Assembly: GCF_030652515.1 (NCBI RefSeq)
Contig: NZ_JAUSAR010000010.1
Location: forward strand, 1-64,000
DNA from: Aquabacterium sp.
GTDB taxonomy: Bacteria > Pseudomonadota > Gammaproteobacteria > Burkholderiales > Burkholderiaceae_C
Length of the DNA stretch: 64,000 nt
Direction: 5' to 3'
Shown here: in pieces, positions 39,732-49,308 of the stretch
Layout of the letters: each line of letters begins with the position of its first letter
Position numbering within the stretch: the stretch's first letter is position 1
Made by a program: the position numbers and the translations under genes
The notes under the pieces: model-generated
Database searches by the model: none
What the model was told of the DNA's origin: nothing
The model's input: only the letters and a program-made list of their open reading frames with translations

Positions 39732-41981
39732 ATGACGACCCATCCTCTGTTGTCTCGTCCCCGCGCGGTTGCGCTGGCCACGGCTTTGGCCTTCACCTTT
39801 GGCCCGGCTTGCTTGATGCCATCGGCGCTGGCAGGTGCGGCCCACGCAGCGCCGGTCAAAAAGGGCGGGCCCACCGTCACGCTCAACTTCGTCAACGCCG
39901 AGATTGAAGGCGTGGCGCGGGCCATGGCGGCCATCGTGGACCAGCAGATCCTGGTTGATCCGCGCGTCAAGGGCACCATCACGCTTTACAGCGAGCAACC
40001 GCTGACACCGCGCGAGGCCTACCTGAACTTCCTGGCGGCCTTGCGCGGCCAGGGCTTTGCGATGGTGGAAGTGGCCGGTCTGCTCAAGGTGGTGCCGGAA
40101 GCCGACGCCAAGCTGCAAACGGGCACGGTCGAAGTGGGCAGTGTCAAACGCTCGGGTGACCAGATCCTGACGCAGATCTTTCGCCTGCAGTACGAGAACG
40201 TGAACAGCATGGTGACCGTGCTGCGGCCACTGATCAGCCCCAACAACACGATCAATGCCAACCCGGGCACCAACACCCTGGTGATCACCGATTACGCGGA
40301 CAACCTCAAGCGCATTGGCCAGATGATCGCGGCGATGGACGTGCCGTCCTCGACGGACATGGAAGCCATGCCTTTGCAGTACGCCATCGCGGCCGACCTG
40401 GCGCCGATGGTCCAGCGCATGGCCGATGGCGGTGGCGGCCCCACCATCCCCGGCGTGGTGGGCGGGCAGTCCACCATGGTCATGGCCGACCCGCGCACCA
40501 ACACTTTGATGGTCCGTGCCCCCAACGCCGCGCGACTGGCCCTGGTGCGCAACCTGATCCAGCGCCTGGACCGACCTGGAACGGCCGGGCTGGGCGGCAG
40601 TGGCATCCACGTCATCTACCTGAAGAACGCTGATGCCGTGAAGCTGGCGCAGGTGCTGCGGGCCTCCTTCCCGGGGGCTGGCGGTTCGTCGGGCGGTGGC
40701 GCCTCGTCCAGCAGTGGCAGCTCGGCCGGTGCATCGCCCACCACGCCTGCGGCCAACAACCAAAGCAGTGCCAGCGGCACGTCCTCCACCCAGTCCACCA
40801 CGCCAGTGGCCGGGTCGGCCCAGCCCTCCACGGGCGGATTCATCCAGGCTGATCCCAGCACCAATTCGCTGATCATCACGGCGACCGATGCGCTTTACAG
40901 GCAGCTTCGCGCTGTCATTGATCAGTTGGATGGGCGCCGTGCTCAGATCTACATTGAATCGATGATCGTCAAGGTCGATGTGGAAAAGGCCGCGCAGATG
41001 GGCGTCAATTGGGCAGGCGGGACCAAAGTGGGCGGGGGCGACAACACCCTGCTGGGGGCAGGCACCAGCCTGGGTACTCAGACACTGTCTTCCGTGGTGA
41101 GTGGCGCGACCAAAAGCCTGATCTTGCCGTCCGGTTTCACCGTGGGTCTGGCCCGCGCGATCGGCAATGGGCAGTACAGCCTGGGCGCTTTGGCCACATT
41201 TTTGGAGACCAATGCCGGGGCCAATATTCTGTCCACGCCCAACATGGTGGCACTGGACAACGAGGAAGCCAAGATCGTGGTGGGCGAGAACGTGCCTTTC
41301 GTGACGGGTTCCTATTCGAACGCTCAAACCACCTCCAGCGGCACGGTGAATCCTTTCCAGACGGTTGACCGCAAGGACGTCGGTTTGACTTTGCGCGTGC
41401 GGCCCCAAGTGGGCGAAGGTGGCACGGTGCGCATGACGGTGTTCCAGGAAGACTCCAGCGTCAAAGCGGGCGCTGACACCGGCACGGGCCCGACCACCAC
41501 CAAGAGCTCCATCGAAACCACCGTGGTGATTGACGATGGCCAGGTACTGGTGTTGGGTGGGTTGTTGAAAGATGACTACCAAGACAACAACAGCCAGGTG
41601 CCTTTGCTGGGAGACATTCCCTACATTGGCAACTTGTTCAAGAGCCAGTCGCGTACGCGCAAGAAAACCAATCTGATGGTGTTCCTGAGGCCCATCGTGA
41701 TGCGCACCCAGGATGCTGCCAACGCCTTCACCCTGGACCGCTACGACTACATGCGTAACAAGCAGATCGAGAGCACGCCGCCTCACAGCACCTTGTTGCC
41801 CATCAACGAAGTGCCAGTGCTCGACCCGCTCAAGCTGTCCAACAACCTCAGCATGCCTTCGGTGAGGCAGCCGCTGGACGACCCCAATGCGCCTGCACCC
41901 ACGGTGGTGATGCCCGCCGACTCCGGCTTTGCGCCCAAGCTCACGCCGGTCAAGCCTGCTGCCAGCGGCGTGGAGAACTGA
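39732..41981 (+). CDS. gspD: Type II secretion secretin GspD
   Basis: Outer-membrane secretin channel. Signal peptide to about residue 40, N0-N3 ring domains (VTLNFVNAEIEGVARAMAAIV; NTLVITDYADNLKRI; NTLMVRAPNAARLALVRNLI), a long Ser/Gly/Thr-rich insert near residues 320-375, and the C-domain with VPLLGDIPYIGNLFKS. 749 aa. The low-complexity insert lies in the N3 region. The C-terminal tail is Pro-rich. No pilotin gene is visible nearby. Confidence 0.97.
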   Translation: MTTHPLLSRPRAVALATALAFTFGPACLMPSALAGAAHAAPVKKGGPTVTLNFVNAEIEGVARAMAAIVDQQILVDPRVKGTITLYSEQPLTPREAYLNFLAALRGQGFAMVEVAGLLKVVPEADAKLQTGTVEVGSVKRSGDQILTQIFRLQYENVNSMVTVLRPLISPNNTINANPGTNTLVITDYADNLKRIGQMIAAMDVPSSTDMEAMPLQYAIAADLAPMVQRMADGGGGPTIPGVVGGQSTMVMADPRTNTLMVRAPNAARLALVRNLIQRLDRPGTAGLGGSGIHVIYLKNADAVKLAQVLRASFPGAGGSSGGGASSSSGSSAGASPTTPAANNQSSASGTSSTQSTTPVAGSAQPSTGGFIQADPSTNSLIITATDALYRQLRAVIDQLDGRRAQIYIESMIVKVDVEKAAQMGVNWAGGTKVGGGDNTLLGAGTSLGTQTLSSVVSGATKSLILPSGFTVGLARAIGNGQYSLGALATFLETNAGANILSTPNMVALDNEEAKIVVGENVPFVTGSYSNAQTTSSGTVNPFQTVDRKDVGLTLRVRPQVGEGGTVRMTVFQEDSSVKAGADTGTGPTTTKSSIETTVVIDDGQVLVLGGLLKDDYQDNNSQVPLLGDIPYIGNLFKSQSRTRKKTNLMVFLRPIVMRTQDAANAFTLDRYDYMRNKQIESTPPHSTLLPINEVPVLDPLKLSNNLSMPSVRQPLDDPNAPAPTVVMPADSGFAPKLTPVKPAASGVEN

Positions 41982-41984
41982 GCC

Positions 41985-43409
41985 ATGGCCGTTCGCCATC
42001 CCTTGCCTTATGCCTTCGCCAAGGCGCACAGCCTGCTGCTGGAAAGCGATGGCGATCGGGCCACCTTGTGGGCCAGCGAGCAGGTGTCGCGTTCGGCCTT
42101 GTCCGAGGTGATGCGCCTGTTCGTGATCGACACGCTGGAGCGCGAACCGGCTGAATCGCTGGGCCAGCGCATTGCCGCCGCTTACGCGGGTGGCGAGGGC
42201 AGTGCCGCCGCCGTGGTGGGCGAGGTGGAAAACGCCGTTGACCTGTCGCGCATGATGCAGGATCTGCCGGCGGTTGAAGACTTGCTGGAAGCCTCGAACG
42301 ATGCGCCCATCATCCGCATGCTCAACGCCTTGCTGACGCAAGCGGCCAAGGATGGCGCCTCCGACATCCACATTGAACCGTATGAACGCTCATCGGCCGT
42401 GCGCTTCCGCGTGGACGGCACGCTGCGCGAAGTGGTGCAGCCCAACAAGGCTCTGCACGCCGCCCTGATCTCGCGCCTGAAGATCATGGCCGAGCTGGAC
42501 ATCTCCGAAAAGCGCATGCCGCAAGACGGTCGCATCTCGCTGCGCATCGGCGGCCGCGCGGTGGACGTGCGGGTCTCGACCTTGCCCTCGGCCCATGGCG
42601 AGCGCGCCGTGCTCCGGCTGCTGGACAAGGGCGACGCCAACAAGTTCACGCTGGAATCATTGGGCATGAGCGGCGAGTCGCTGGACCGCTTCAAGCGCCT
42701 GCTGCGCCAGCCGCACGGCATCGTGCTGGTCACGGGCCCCACCGGCTCGGGTAAAACGACCACGCTGTACGCAGGCCTGAGCACACTCGATGCCACCACC
42801 ACCAATGTGTTGACGGTGGAAGACCCGGTTGAATATGAATTGCATGGCATCGGCCAGACGCAGGTCAATGCCCGGATCGATCTGACCTTTGCCAAGGCCC
42901 TGCGCGCCATCCTGCGGCAGGATCCTGATGTGATCATGATCGGCGAAATCCGAGATTTTGAGACCGCGCAGATCGCCGTGCAGGCCTCGCTGACCGGTCA
43001 CTTGGTGTTGGCCACCTTGCACACCAACGACGCCGCCAGTGCCGTCACGCGTTTGACCGACATGGGCATCGAGCCTTTCCTGCTCAGCTCCAGCTTGCTG
43101 GGTGTGATGGCGCAGCGCCTGGTGCGCAAGCTGTGCGTGCACTGCAAGCGCGAAGACGAATACCACCGCTGGCACCCCGTGGGGTGCGCCGCCTGCGGCA
43201 TGACCGGCTACAAGGGCCGCACCGGCGTGTACGAATTGCTGGTGGCCGACGACAACATCCGCGCCTTGATCCATGCCCAGGCCTCCGAGGCTCAGTTGTT
43301 CGAGGCTGCGGCCAAGAACGGCATGAAGGTCATGCGCGAAGACGGCGACCGCCTGGTGGCAGAAGGCGTCACCTCGCTGGAAGAAGTGTTGCGCGTCACG
43401 CGCGAATAA
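41985..43409 (+). CDS. gspE: Type II secretion ATPase GspE
   Basis: Cytoplasmic secretion ATPase. Walker [11 protein letters not shown], Asp box and Walker B ([19 protein letters not shown]), His box ([15 protein letters not shown]). A four-cysteine element LCVHC...CAAC is kept, although its loop is shorter than in classic GspE. 474 aa, a bit short because the N-terminal domain is compact. Four bases after gspD. Confidence 0.97.
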   Translation: MAVRHPLPYAFAKAHSLLLESDGDRATLWASEQVSRSALSEVMRLFVIDTLEREPAESLGQRIAAAYAGGEGSAAAVVGEVENAVDLSRMMQDLPAVEDLLEASNDAPIIRMLNALLTQAAKDGASDIHIEPYERSSAVRFRVDGTLREVVQPNKALHAALISRLKIMAELDISEKRMPQDGRISLRIGGRAVDVRVSTLPSAHGERAVLRLLDKGDANKFTLESLGMSGESLDRFKRLLRQPHGIVLVTGPTGSGKTTTLYAGLSTLDATTTNVLTVEDPVEYELHGIGQTQVNARIDLTFAKALRAILRQDPDVIMIGEIRDFETAQIAVQASLTGHLVLATLHTNDAASAVTRLTDMGIEPFLLSSSLLGVMAQRLVRKLCVHCKREDEYHRWHPVGCAACGMTGYKGRTGVYELLVADDNIRALIHAQASEAQLFEAAAKNGMKVMREDGDRLVAEGVTSLEEVLRVTRE

Positions 43410-43427
43410 GGCCGAAGAGACCGCACC

Positions 43428-44645
43428 ATGCCCGCCTTCCGTTTTGAAGCCTTGGAGACAAGTGGCAAGACCGTCACCGGTCTGGTCGACGCAGACAATC
43501 CCAAGACCGCGCGCGCGCAATTGCGCTCGCAGCAGTTGGTGCCGCTGAAGATCGAGCCGGTGCAGGTCACCGAGGCGCAAGGCCAGCAGCAAAGCATGTT
43601 CACGCGGCGGGCCTTCAACTCGACCACGCTGGCGATCTGGACGCGCCAGTTGTCGGGCCTGGTGTCGGCGGGCTTGCCGCTGGAGCGGGCGCTCACGGCC
43701 TTGGCCGATGAGGCCGAAGACCCTACCCAGCGCGAACTGGTGGCGCACCTGCGCTCCGAGGTCAATGCGGGTTCGCCTTTCGCGCGCGCCTTGTCCGGCT
43801 CGCCCAAGGAATTTGACGAGGTCTACCGTGGCGTGGTGGCGGCGGGCGAGCAAAGTGGCCAGTTGGGCACCGTGCTTGAAAAGCTGGCCGATGACCTGGA
43901 AGAGCAGGGCGCCCTCAAGTCCAAGCTGATTGGTGCCACGCTGTACCCGGCGGTGGTGTCGGTGTTCGCCATCGTGGTGGTGGTGGCCTTGCTGGTGTTC
44001 GTGGTGCCTCAGGTGGCGCAGGTGTTCAGCAGCAGCAAGCGGGCCTTGCCCATCCTCACTCGCGTCATGTTGGGCCTGAGTGCCTTCATGCGTGAATGGG
44101 GCTGGCTGCTGATCTTGTTGATGATCGGGGGCTTCACGTCCCTGGTGTTCGCCTTGCGCGGTGAGGCCTTCCGCCGCAAGTTCGATGCTTTCACGCTGGG
44201 CGTGCCCGTGATCGGGCGCTTGATCCGTGGCTACAACGCCGCGCGCTTTGCCGGCACCTTGGCCATGTTGGCCGGATCAGGTGTGCCCATCCTGAAAGCC
44301 TTGCAGGCCGCGGCCGAAACCTTGTCCAACCGCGCGATGCGTGCCGATGCCATGGAAGCCCTGGTGCAGGTGCGTGAAGGTGCGCCGTTGGCCTCGGCCC
44401 TGGCCGCCAAGAAGCGATTCCCTGGCTTGCTGTCGATGTTTGCCCGCCTGGGTGAGCAGACCGGTCAGTTGCCGATCATGCTGCAACGCGCGGCCAAGCA
44501 GCTCAGCACTGAAGTGCAGCGCAAGGCCCTGGCCATTGCCACGGTGCTCGAGCCCTTGCTGATCGTTTTCATGGGCCTGATGGTGATGCTCATCGTCATG
44601 TCCGTGATGATGCCAATCATGCAGATGAACACCTGGGTGAAGTAA
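43428..44645 (+). CDS. gspF: Type II secretion inner-membrane platform protein GspF
   Basis: Polytopic core of the T2SS platform. Two GspF domains with the paired QLSGLVSAGLPLERAL and LAGSGVPILKALQAAAETL motifs, and three membrane helices (VVSVFAIVVVVALLVFVVP; GWLLILLMIGGFTSLVFAL; LIVFMGLMVMLIVMSVMMPI). 405 aa. Last secretion gene of the run; site C follows 23 nt after its stop. Confidence 0.97.
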   Translation: MPAFRFEALETSGKTVTGLVDADNPKTARAQLRSQQLVPLKIEPVQVTEAQGQQQSMFTRRAFNSTTLAIWTRQLSGLVSAGLPLERALTALADEAEDPTQRELVAHLRSEVNAGSPFARALSGSPKEFDEVYRGVVAAGEQSGQLGTVLEKLADDLEEQGALKSKLIGATLYPAVVSVFAIVVVVALLVFVVPQVAQVFSSSKRALPILTRVMLGLSAFMREWGWLLILLMIGGFTSLVFALRGEAFRRKFDAFTLGVPVIGRLIRGYNAARFAGTLAMLAGSGVPILKALQAAAETLSNRAMRADAMEALVQVREGAPLASALAAKKRFPGLLSMFARLGEQTGQLPIMLQRAAKQLSTEVQRKALAIATVLEPLLIVFMGLMVMLIVMSVMMPIMQMNTWVK

Positions 44646-44667
44646 GCACGATAAAGGCGGAGTGAAT

Positions 44668-44684
44668 CCCCTTGATCAGGGGCT
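44668..44684. promoter_or_regulatory. CCCCT-N5-AGGGG palindrome, site C
   Basis: CCCCTTGATCAGGGGCT, centred 68 bp before the AAA ATPase start and just after gspF. A CATGAT hexamer begins 24 nt past the site, where a -10 would be if a protein bound here replaced the -35 contact. Not followed by a T-run, so not a gspF terminator. Confidence 0.55.
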
Positions 44685-44742
44685 CGCGACCGGGTGCGTT
44701 TGTTGCATGATGTCTCAGCGTCTTCGTTGTCGGAGGTTGAGC

Positions 44743-45750
44743 ATGAACACTGGTTGTGAACTGGTCACGGTGCAAAAAGAGGGCGCCCGCCCACGCATCC
44801 CCATCGCGCACATGCGGCACGTCTATCGGCTTGAAGAAGTCGAAAAGAAGCTCGGCAAGCTGCCGCCCCGCGAACACGAATCCTTGCGCGCCACCTACGA
44901 GCGCATGCTGGAGATGGGGCCCGACCGCTTTCAGGTCAAGCCCTCCGGCCTGCCCGCCATGGATTACCTCTACGACGATCTGCCCAATTTCCACGAAGCG
45001 CTGGATGACCTGCGGCGCCAACTGGCCTTGTGCGCCGACAGCCGCGATGCGCTGGAGATCACGCCCATGCTGCTGTTGGGCCCACCGGGGGTGGGCAAGA
45101 CCCACTTTGCGCGCGAAGTCTCGCAATTGCTGGGCACCGGCATGGGCTTCGTGTCCATGAGTTCGCTCACCGCCGGTTGGGTGCTGTCGGGCTCGTCCAG
45201 CCAGTGGAAGGGCGCGCGGCCTGGCAAGGTGTTTGAAACCCTGGTTGAAGGCCAGTACGCCAACCCCGTCATGGTGATCGACGAGATCGACAAGACCGGC
45301 GGCGAACACGCCTACGACCCGCTGGGCTCGCTGTACAGCCTGCTGGAGCACGACACCGCCGGTAACTTCACCGACGAGTTCGCCGAGGTGCCCATCGATG
45401 CCAGCCAGGTGATCTGGGTGGCCACCGCCAACGAGGCGCGCGGCATCCCCGATCCCATTCTGAACCGCATGAATGTGTTCGAGATCGAGATGCCCAGCGA
45501 GGAAGCTGCGCGCAAGATCGCGTCCAAGCTGTACCGCAGCATCCGCGCCGACCACGATTGGGGTCAGCGTTTTGATCCCGACCTGAATGAGGCGGTGCTG
45601 GCCAGCCTGAGCCATCTGGCGCCGCGTGACATGCGCCGGGCCTTGATGACGGCTTTTGGCAATGCCAAGCTGGATGGCCGACACAGCCTTGAAACGCGCG
45701 ACCTGCCCGATGCCCAAGGTCGCCGCACGCCGATGGGTTTCACGCAATGA
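44743..45750 (+). CDS. AAA-family ATPase, Lon-like module
   Basis: 335-residue single AAA+ module resembling the ATPase part of Lon, without protease or substrate-binding domains. Walker A LGPPGVGKTHFA, Walker B VMVIDEIDK, sensor 1 VIWVATAN, and arginine-finger region PDPILNRM are intact, so it should hydrolyse ATP. An N-terminal domain of about 95 residues (HMRHVYRLEEVEKKLGKLPP) is not recognised. ATG taken at 44743 with a GGAGG site 7 nt before. It may remodel an unknown partner. Site C lies upstream. Confidence 0.8.
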   Translation: MNTGCELVTVQKEGARPRIPIAHMRHVYRLEEVEKKLGKLPPREHESLRATYERMLEMGPDRFQVKPSGLPAMDYLYDDLPNFHEALDDLRRQLALCADSRDALEITPMLLLGPPGVGKTHFAREVSQLLGTGMGFVSMSSLTAGWVLSGSSSQWKGARPGKVFETLVEGQYANPVMVIDEIDKTGGEHAYDPLGSLYSLLEHDTAGNFTDEFAEVPIDASQVIWVATANEARGIPDPILNRMNVFEIEMPSEEAARKIASKLYRSIRADHDWGQRFDPDLNEAVLASLSHLAPRDMRRALMTAFGNAKLDGRHSLETRDLPDAQGRRTPMGFTQ

Positions 45751-45832
45751 CGGGGCACTGACGACAAGCTGACGACACGCCGCTCGGCGATACTGGCCCC
45801 TTCAATTCCAATGATTGCAAGGGTGCATCCAG

Positions 45833-46765
45833 ATGGCCGTCAGTTTGTCAGGGCAGTTGGTGGTGGCGATTTCATCGCGCGCGTTGTTCGATTTCGAGCA
45901 AGAGAACCTGCTGTTCGATCAGGGCGCGGGCGACCGGGCCTACATGAAGCACCAGCTCAAGCGCCTGGACGAGCCCGCCAAGCCGGGCGTGGCCTTCTCG
46001 CTGGTGCGCAAGCTGCTGGCTTTCAACTCGCCCGATCAGCAGCGGGTGGAGGTGGTCATCCTGTCGCGCAACGACCCGGTGTCCGGCATGCGCGTGTTCC
46101 GCTCGGCGCGGCACTATGGCTTGCCGATCCAGCGTGGTGTGTTCACGCGGGGCGAATCGCCTTACCGCTACTTGCGGCCTTTGAGGGCGCACCTGTTCTT
46201 GTCGGCCAACGAGGCCGATGTGCGCTCGGCCCTGTTGGAAGGCGTGCCCGCCGCGCGCGTGTTGCCCCATTCGGCCCACGCTGGCGAGGCCCACCCGCGC
46301 GAAGTGCGCATTGCCTTTGACGGCGACGCGGTGTTGTTCTCGGACGAGGCCGAGCAGGTTTATCAAAGCTCGGGCCTGGACGCGTTTCAACTGCACGAGC
46401 AGGAGCGCGCCGCCAAGCCTTTGCCAGCCGGGCCCTTCAAGCCACTTTTGCAAGCCTTGCATGATTTGCAGCAACGCGGTCAGGCTTTGGGGGAAGAGGG
46501 CGGCATGCGCATCCGCACGGCCTTGGTCACCGCCCGCAGCGCCCCGGCCCACGAGCGCGCCATCCGCACGCTGATGGATTGGGACATCGAGGTGGACGAG
46601 GCCATGTTCCTGGGCGGCTTGCCCAAGGGCGAGTTCCTGCGCGAGTTCGAGCCCGATTTCTTCTTTGACGACCAGACCGGTCACGTCGATGGGGCGGCGC
46701 CCCATGTGCCGGCCGGGCATGTGATGAGTGGCGTGTCCAACGCCATCATCGAAACGCTGGGGTGA
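45833..46765 (+). CDS. 5'-nucleotidase, cytosolic NT5C1A-like family
   Basis: 310-residue protein of the 5'-nucleotidase family PF06189. Typical blocks are AISSRALFDFEQENLLFD at the N-terminus (with the nucleophile-region acidic residues), VILSRNDPVSGMRVFRSA, LFLSANEADVRSALLEG, IAFDGDAVLFSDEAEQVY (HAD-like DGD) and TALVTARSAPAHERAIRTL. Family reaction: dephosphorylation of nucleoside 5'-monophosphates (AMP). ATG at 45833 follows an upstream TTG that the track uses. Ends one base before the converging MOSC gene. Confidence 0.85.
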   Translation: MAVSLSGQLVVAISSRALFDFEQENLLFDQGAGDRAYMKHQLKRLDEPAKPGVAFSLVRKLLAFNSPDQQRVEVVILSRNDPVSGMRVFRSARHYGLPIQRGVFTRGESPYRYLRPLRAHLFLSANEADVRSALLEGVPAARVLPHSAHAGEAHPREVRIAFDGDAVLFSDEAEQVYQSSGLDAFQLHEQERAAKPLPAGPFKPLLQALHDLQQRGQALGEEGGMRIRTALVTARSAPAHERAIRTLMDWDIEVDEAMFLGGLPKGEFLREFEPDFFFDDQTGHVDGAAPHVPAGHVMSGVSNAIIETLG

Positions 46766-47371
46766 TCAGGACTTGCGTCGCATGTCGGACTTGAACAGCT
46801 CGGCGATGCTGACCTCGCGCTGGCCGGGGATCAACTCGTAGCTTTCACCCGCCGCGATGGTGCCGGGCACCCGCACCGCCAGGTAAAAGCCGCAGTAGCC
46901 CGATTGCGCCATCATCTTGACCGCCTGGTTGAAGCCCATCACGGCAGCGAACTTGAAGCACGGGTGGCGCGGCTCGCTGATGGCCAGCGTGCAGTCCGGG
47001 AACTTCAGCAGATCGCCAATGTAGGCATCGCTTTCCAGCAGCCCGGTGATGGTCAGGTTCTCGCCCAGCATGCCGTGCGGCAGGGCCTCGTCCCACGCCT
47101 GCGACTTGGCCTGCGAGCGCACGGTTTGCCAGAAAGGGTAGTGCTCGTGGGGGTAGGCATAGACCGCCTTGGACAGGCCGCCGTGCACCGTGGGATCGGC
47201 CTGCTCATCCTGCTGCAGCCCCAGCGGCCTGACCTCGATGCGTTCGGGCGATTGCAATGAGCTGACCGATCGCTTGCCAATCGCTGTGAGCACGGGCTTG
47301 TGGTCGATGACGAGGGTTTGGGCCAGCGCGGTGTTGACGGACAACACGCGGCGATCAACAACAGCAGACAT
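46766..47371 (-). CDS. MOSC-domain protein, YiiM-like
   Basis: 201 aa, MOSC fold related to the molybdenum-cofactor sulfurase C-terminus. Motifs: GLQQDEQADPTVHGGLSKAVYAYP (YiiM-like), GMLGENLTI, and the conserved cysteine in RHPCFKF. Related E. coli YiiM reduces N-hydroxylated bases with a Moco-type cofactor. It lies 53 nt downstream of modC on the same strand, so it is probably the last gene of the molybdate/tungstate operon. Confidence 0.85.
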   Translation of the reverse strand: MSAVVDRRVLSVNTALAQTLVIDHKPVLTAIGKRSVSSLQSPERIEVRPLGLQQDEQADPTVHGGLSKAVYAYPHEHYPFWQTVRSQAKSQAWDEALPHGMLGENLTITGLLESDAYIGDLLKFPDCTLAISEPRHPCFKFAAVMGFNQAVKMMAQSGYCGFYLAVRVPGTIAAGESYELIPGQREVSIAELFKSDMRRKS

Positions 47372-47424
47372 GGACGGCTCCTGAATGGCGGCAAGGTGGT
47401 GGAAGCTGCTGAAGCATATCAACT

Positions 47425-48582
47425 TCAACGCCAGGAAGAGACCGCCACCGACATGGCCTTGAAGCTGGCCACGCAAGGTTGGCCAGGCGCCAGGTCCATC
47501 TGCTGGATGGCGCGCCGGGTGAGCAGGGCCCAGATCTGCACGCCGGCCTGGATGGAGAAATCACCGGTCTCGCGCACGTGGTCCAGCTCGACGCCCACGG
47601 CGCCGTAAGAGCCATTCTCGCCCGCCAGCATGACCTGCGTGATGCGGCCGCGCAGCTGGTTGCTGGCGCTGCTGCCCTCCAGCAGGTCGCGGTGCAGGCT
47701 GATGTCGCGGGCGCGGATCTTCAGGCGCACCTTGCGGCCGACCGCGTGCAGCACGGCGGGGGCGGTCACGCGTTGGCCGGCCACGTCGACCTCGCTGAGC
47801 AGCCATTCGATGTCGTGGCGCTTGACCTCGCCCTCGATCACGCTGCCCGCATTCACCCCCTCCAGGAAGGTGGACAAGGACACGTCCGACAGGATCTGGG
47901 TGACGGTGCCGCCACTGGTCATGCGCCCCTCGTGCAGCACGATCACGTCGTCGGCCATGCGGATCACTTCAGTCATGCGCGGGCTGACCAGCACCACCGG
48001 CAGCTTGGAGCGCGTGGGGACCTGGGCCAGCAAGTCGAGCAAGGGCGGCTGGTCGTGCTCGGGCACGCCGCTCAAGGGGTCGTCCAGCAAGATGGCCCGG
48101 GGGGCGGACAGCAAGGCGCGGCCCAGTGCCACTTTGAAGCGCTGCGATGGCGTCAGGCGCGCAGGCCGGGCTTTGAACAGCGAGCGCAGGTCCAGCCACT
48201 GGGTCACGGCATCAAAGGTGGGGCCGTTCACGGGTTTGGGCGCGCGCGCCAGGCCATATTCCAGGTTGCCCTGCACGCTCAGGTGCGGGAACAGGTGCGC
48301 GTGGCCGTCCAGCCAGGCCAGTCGGCGAAGGTGAGGCGGCAGGTTCACGCCCGCCGTCGAATCGTAGATGGTCTGGTGGCCCAGGGCGACCCGCCCGCCC
48401 AGCGAAGGGTGAAGCCCGGCCGTGGCCTTGAGCAAGGCCGACTTGCCGCCCCCCGCGCGCCCCACAATGGCGCACACGCGCCCCGGCAGCACGCGGAACT
48501 GGGCCTGGATGTCCAGCCCGGGTTGCTGCAGGCGCAACTCCACACTCAGGGGCAAAGGCAAGATTTTGGTCGGTTTGTTCAT
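47425..48582 (-). CDS. modC: Molybdate/tungstate ABC transporter ATP-binding protein with degenerate motifs
   Basis: 385 aa: ABC domain (about residues 1-235) followed by a MOP/TOBE oxyanion-binding part (RDISLHRDLLEGSSASNQLRGRITQV). Walker A is fine (GRAGGGKS, residues 41-48). Three other catalytic elements deviate: the signature LSGG is LTPSQ (143-147), the Walker B glutamate is Asp (LLDDP, 167-168), and the switch histidine is proline (VLVSPRMTEV, P201). These changes usually slow or abolish ATP hydrolysis. Start overlaps modB by 4 nt. No separate second ATPase is visible. Confidence 0.85.
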   Translation of the reverse strand: MNKPTKILPLPLSVELRLQQPGLDIQAQFRVLPGRVCAIVGRAGGGKSALLKATAGLHPSLGGRVALGHQTIYDSTAGVNLPPHLRRLAWLDGHAHLFPHLSVQGNLEYGLARAPKPVNGPTFDAVTQWLDLRSLFKARPARLTPSQRFKVALGRALLSAPRAILLDDPLSGVPEHDQPPLLDLLAQVPTRSKLPVVLVSPRMTEVIRMADDVIVLHEGRMTSGGTVTQILSDVSLSTFLEGVNAGSVIEGEVKRHDIEWLLSEVDVAGQRVTAPAVLHAVGRKVRLKIRARDISLHRDLLEGSSASNQLRGRITQVMLAGENGSYGAVGVELDHVRETGDFSIQAGVQIWALLTRRAIQQMDLAPGQPCVASFKAMSVAVSSWR

Positions 48583-49304
48583 GGGGGCGAACCCCGTTGC
48601 CGGAGGGCGGCCCAGCGGCCCTGCCAATGGCGGCGTCCGGCCTCGCTCAGCAACACCGCCACGAAAGCGACGCCCACCGAAACCAGGGCCAGGCGCGTCG
48701 CGGCACCCAGGTTGTCTGGCGAGCGCAAGGCCTGCATCAGGGCCAGGGGCACGCTGTGCTCGGGGTGCCCGACGCGGGCGCTGGGCTGCAAGGCGGAGGC
48801 GAGCACCAAGGTGGCGCCCGTTTCGCCCCAGGCCGCTGCCAGGCCCAGGGCCATGGCCGACAGCACGGCGGGCAATGCCAGTGGCAAGGTGATGCTCCAC
48901 CAGGCGCTCCAGGGCGAGGCGCCCAAGGTCTGGGCCAGTGGCGCCATCATCGGGTCGATGGCCTCGAAGGCCGGGCGCAGCACGCGCACCATCAGGGGCA
49001 CGGTGACCAGGCTGGCGGCCAACACCGCGCCGCTGGGGAAGAAGCTCAAGGTCCAGCCGGTCAGGTTGCCGATCCAGTGGCCGACCAGGCCCTCGTTGCT
49101 CAGTCCCATCAGCAAGGCGAAGCCCACCACCGCCGGTGGCAGGGCCATGGGCAGCAGCACCACCGTGTTCAACAACCAGTGGCCATGCCACCGGGCCTTG
49201 GCCATCACCGAGGCCAGCCCCACCGCCAGCGGTGTGCTGATCAACAGCGTGAGCAGGGCTATCTGCGCACTCAGCCAGATGGCGTCAAGCTCCCAGGCAC
49301 TCAT
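48579..49304 (-). CDS. modB: Molybdate/tungstate ABC transporter permease ModB
   Basis: 241-residue inner-membrane permease with five or six helices and the BPD-transport signature EAA motif (AQTLGASPWSAWWSITLPLALPAVLSAMALGLAAAWGETGATL), including the GETGAT end typical of ModB. It starts 4 nt after the binding protein gene and its stop overlaps modC (ATGA). Confidence 0.92.
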   Translation of the reverse strand: MSAWELDAIWLSAQIALLTLLISTPLAVGLASVMAKARWHGHWLLNTVVLLPMALPPAVVGFALLMGLSNEGLVGHWIGNLTGWTLSFFPSGAVLAASLVTVPLMVRVLRPAFEAIDPMMAPLAQTLGASPWSAWWSITLPLALPAVLSAMALGLAAAWGETGATLVLASALQPSARVGHPEHSVPLALMQALRSPDNLGAATRLALVSVGVAFVAVLLSEAGRRHWQGRWAALRQRGSPP

Positions 49305-49308
49305 GGCC

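Noticed and set aside
38799-42371. Antisense ORF of 1190 aa opposite gspN and gspD
   Set aside because: Mirror frame caused by high third-position GC; His/Gln/Arg-rich, no motif, and the plus strand holds clear secretion genes.
44668-44684. Site C read as a terminator of the T2SS operon
   Set aside because: Only a 5-bp stem with no T-run, and the same motif recurs upstream of unrelated genes.
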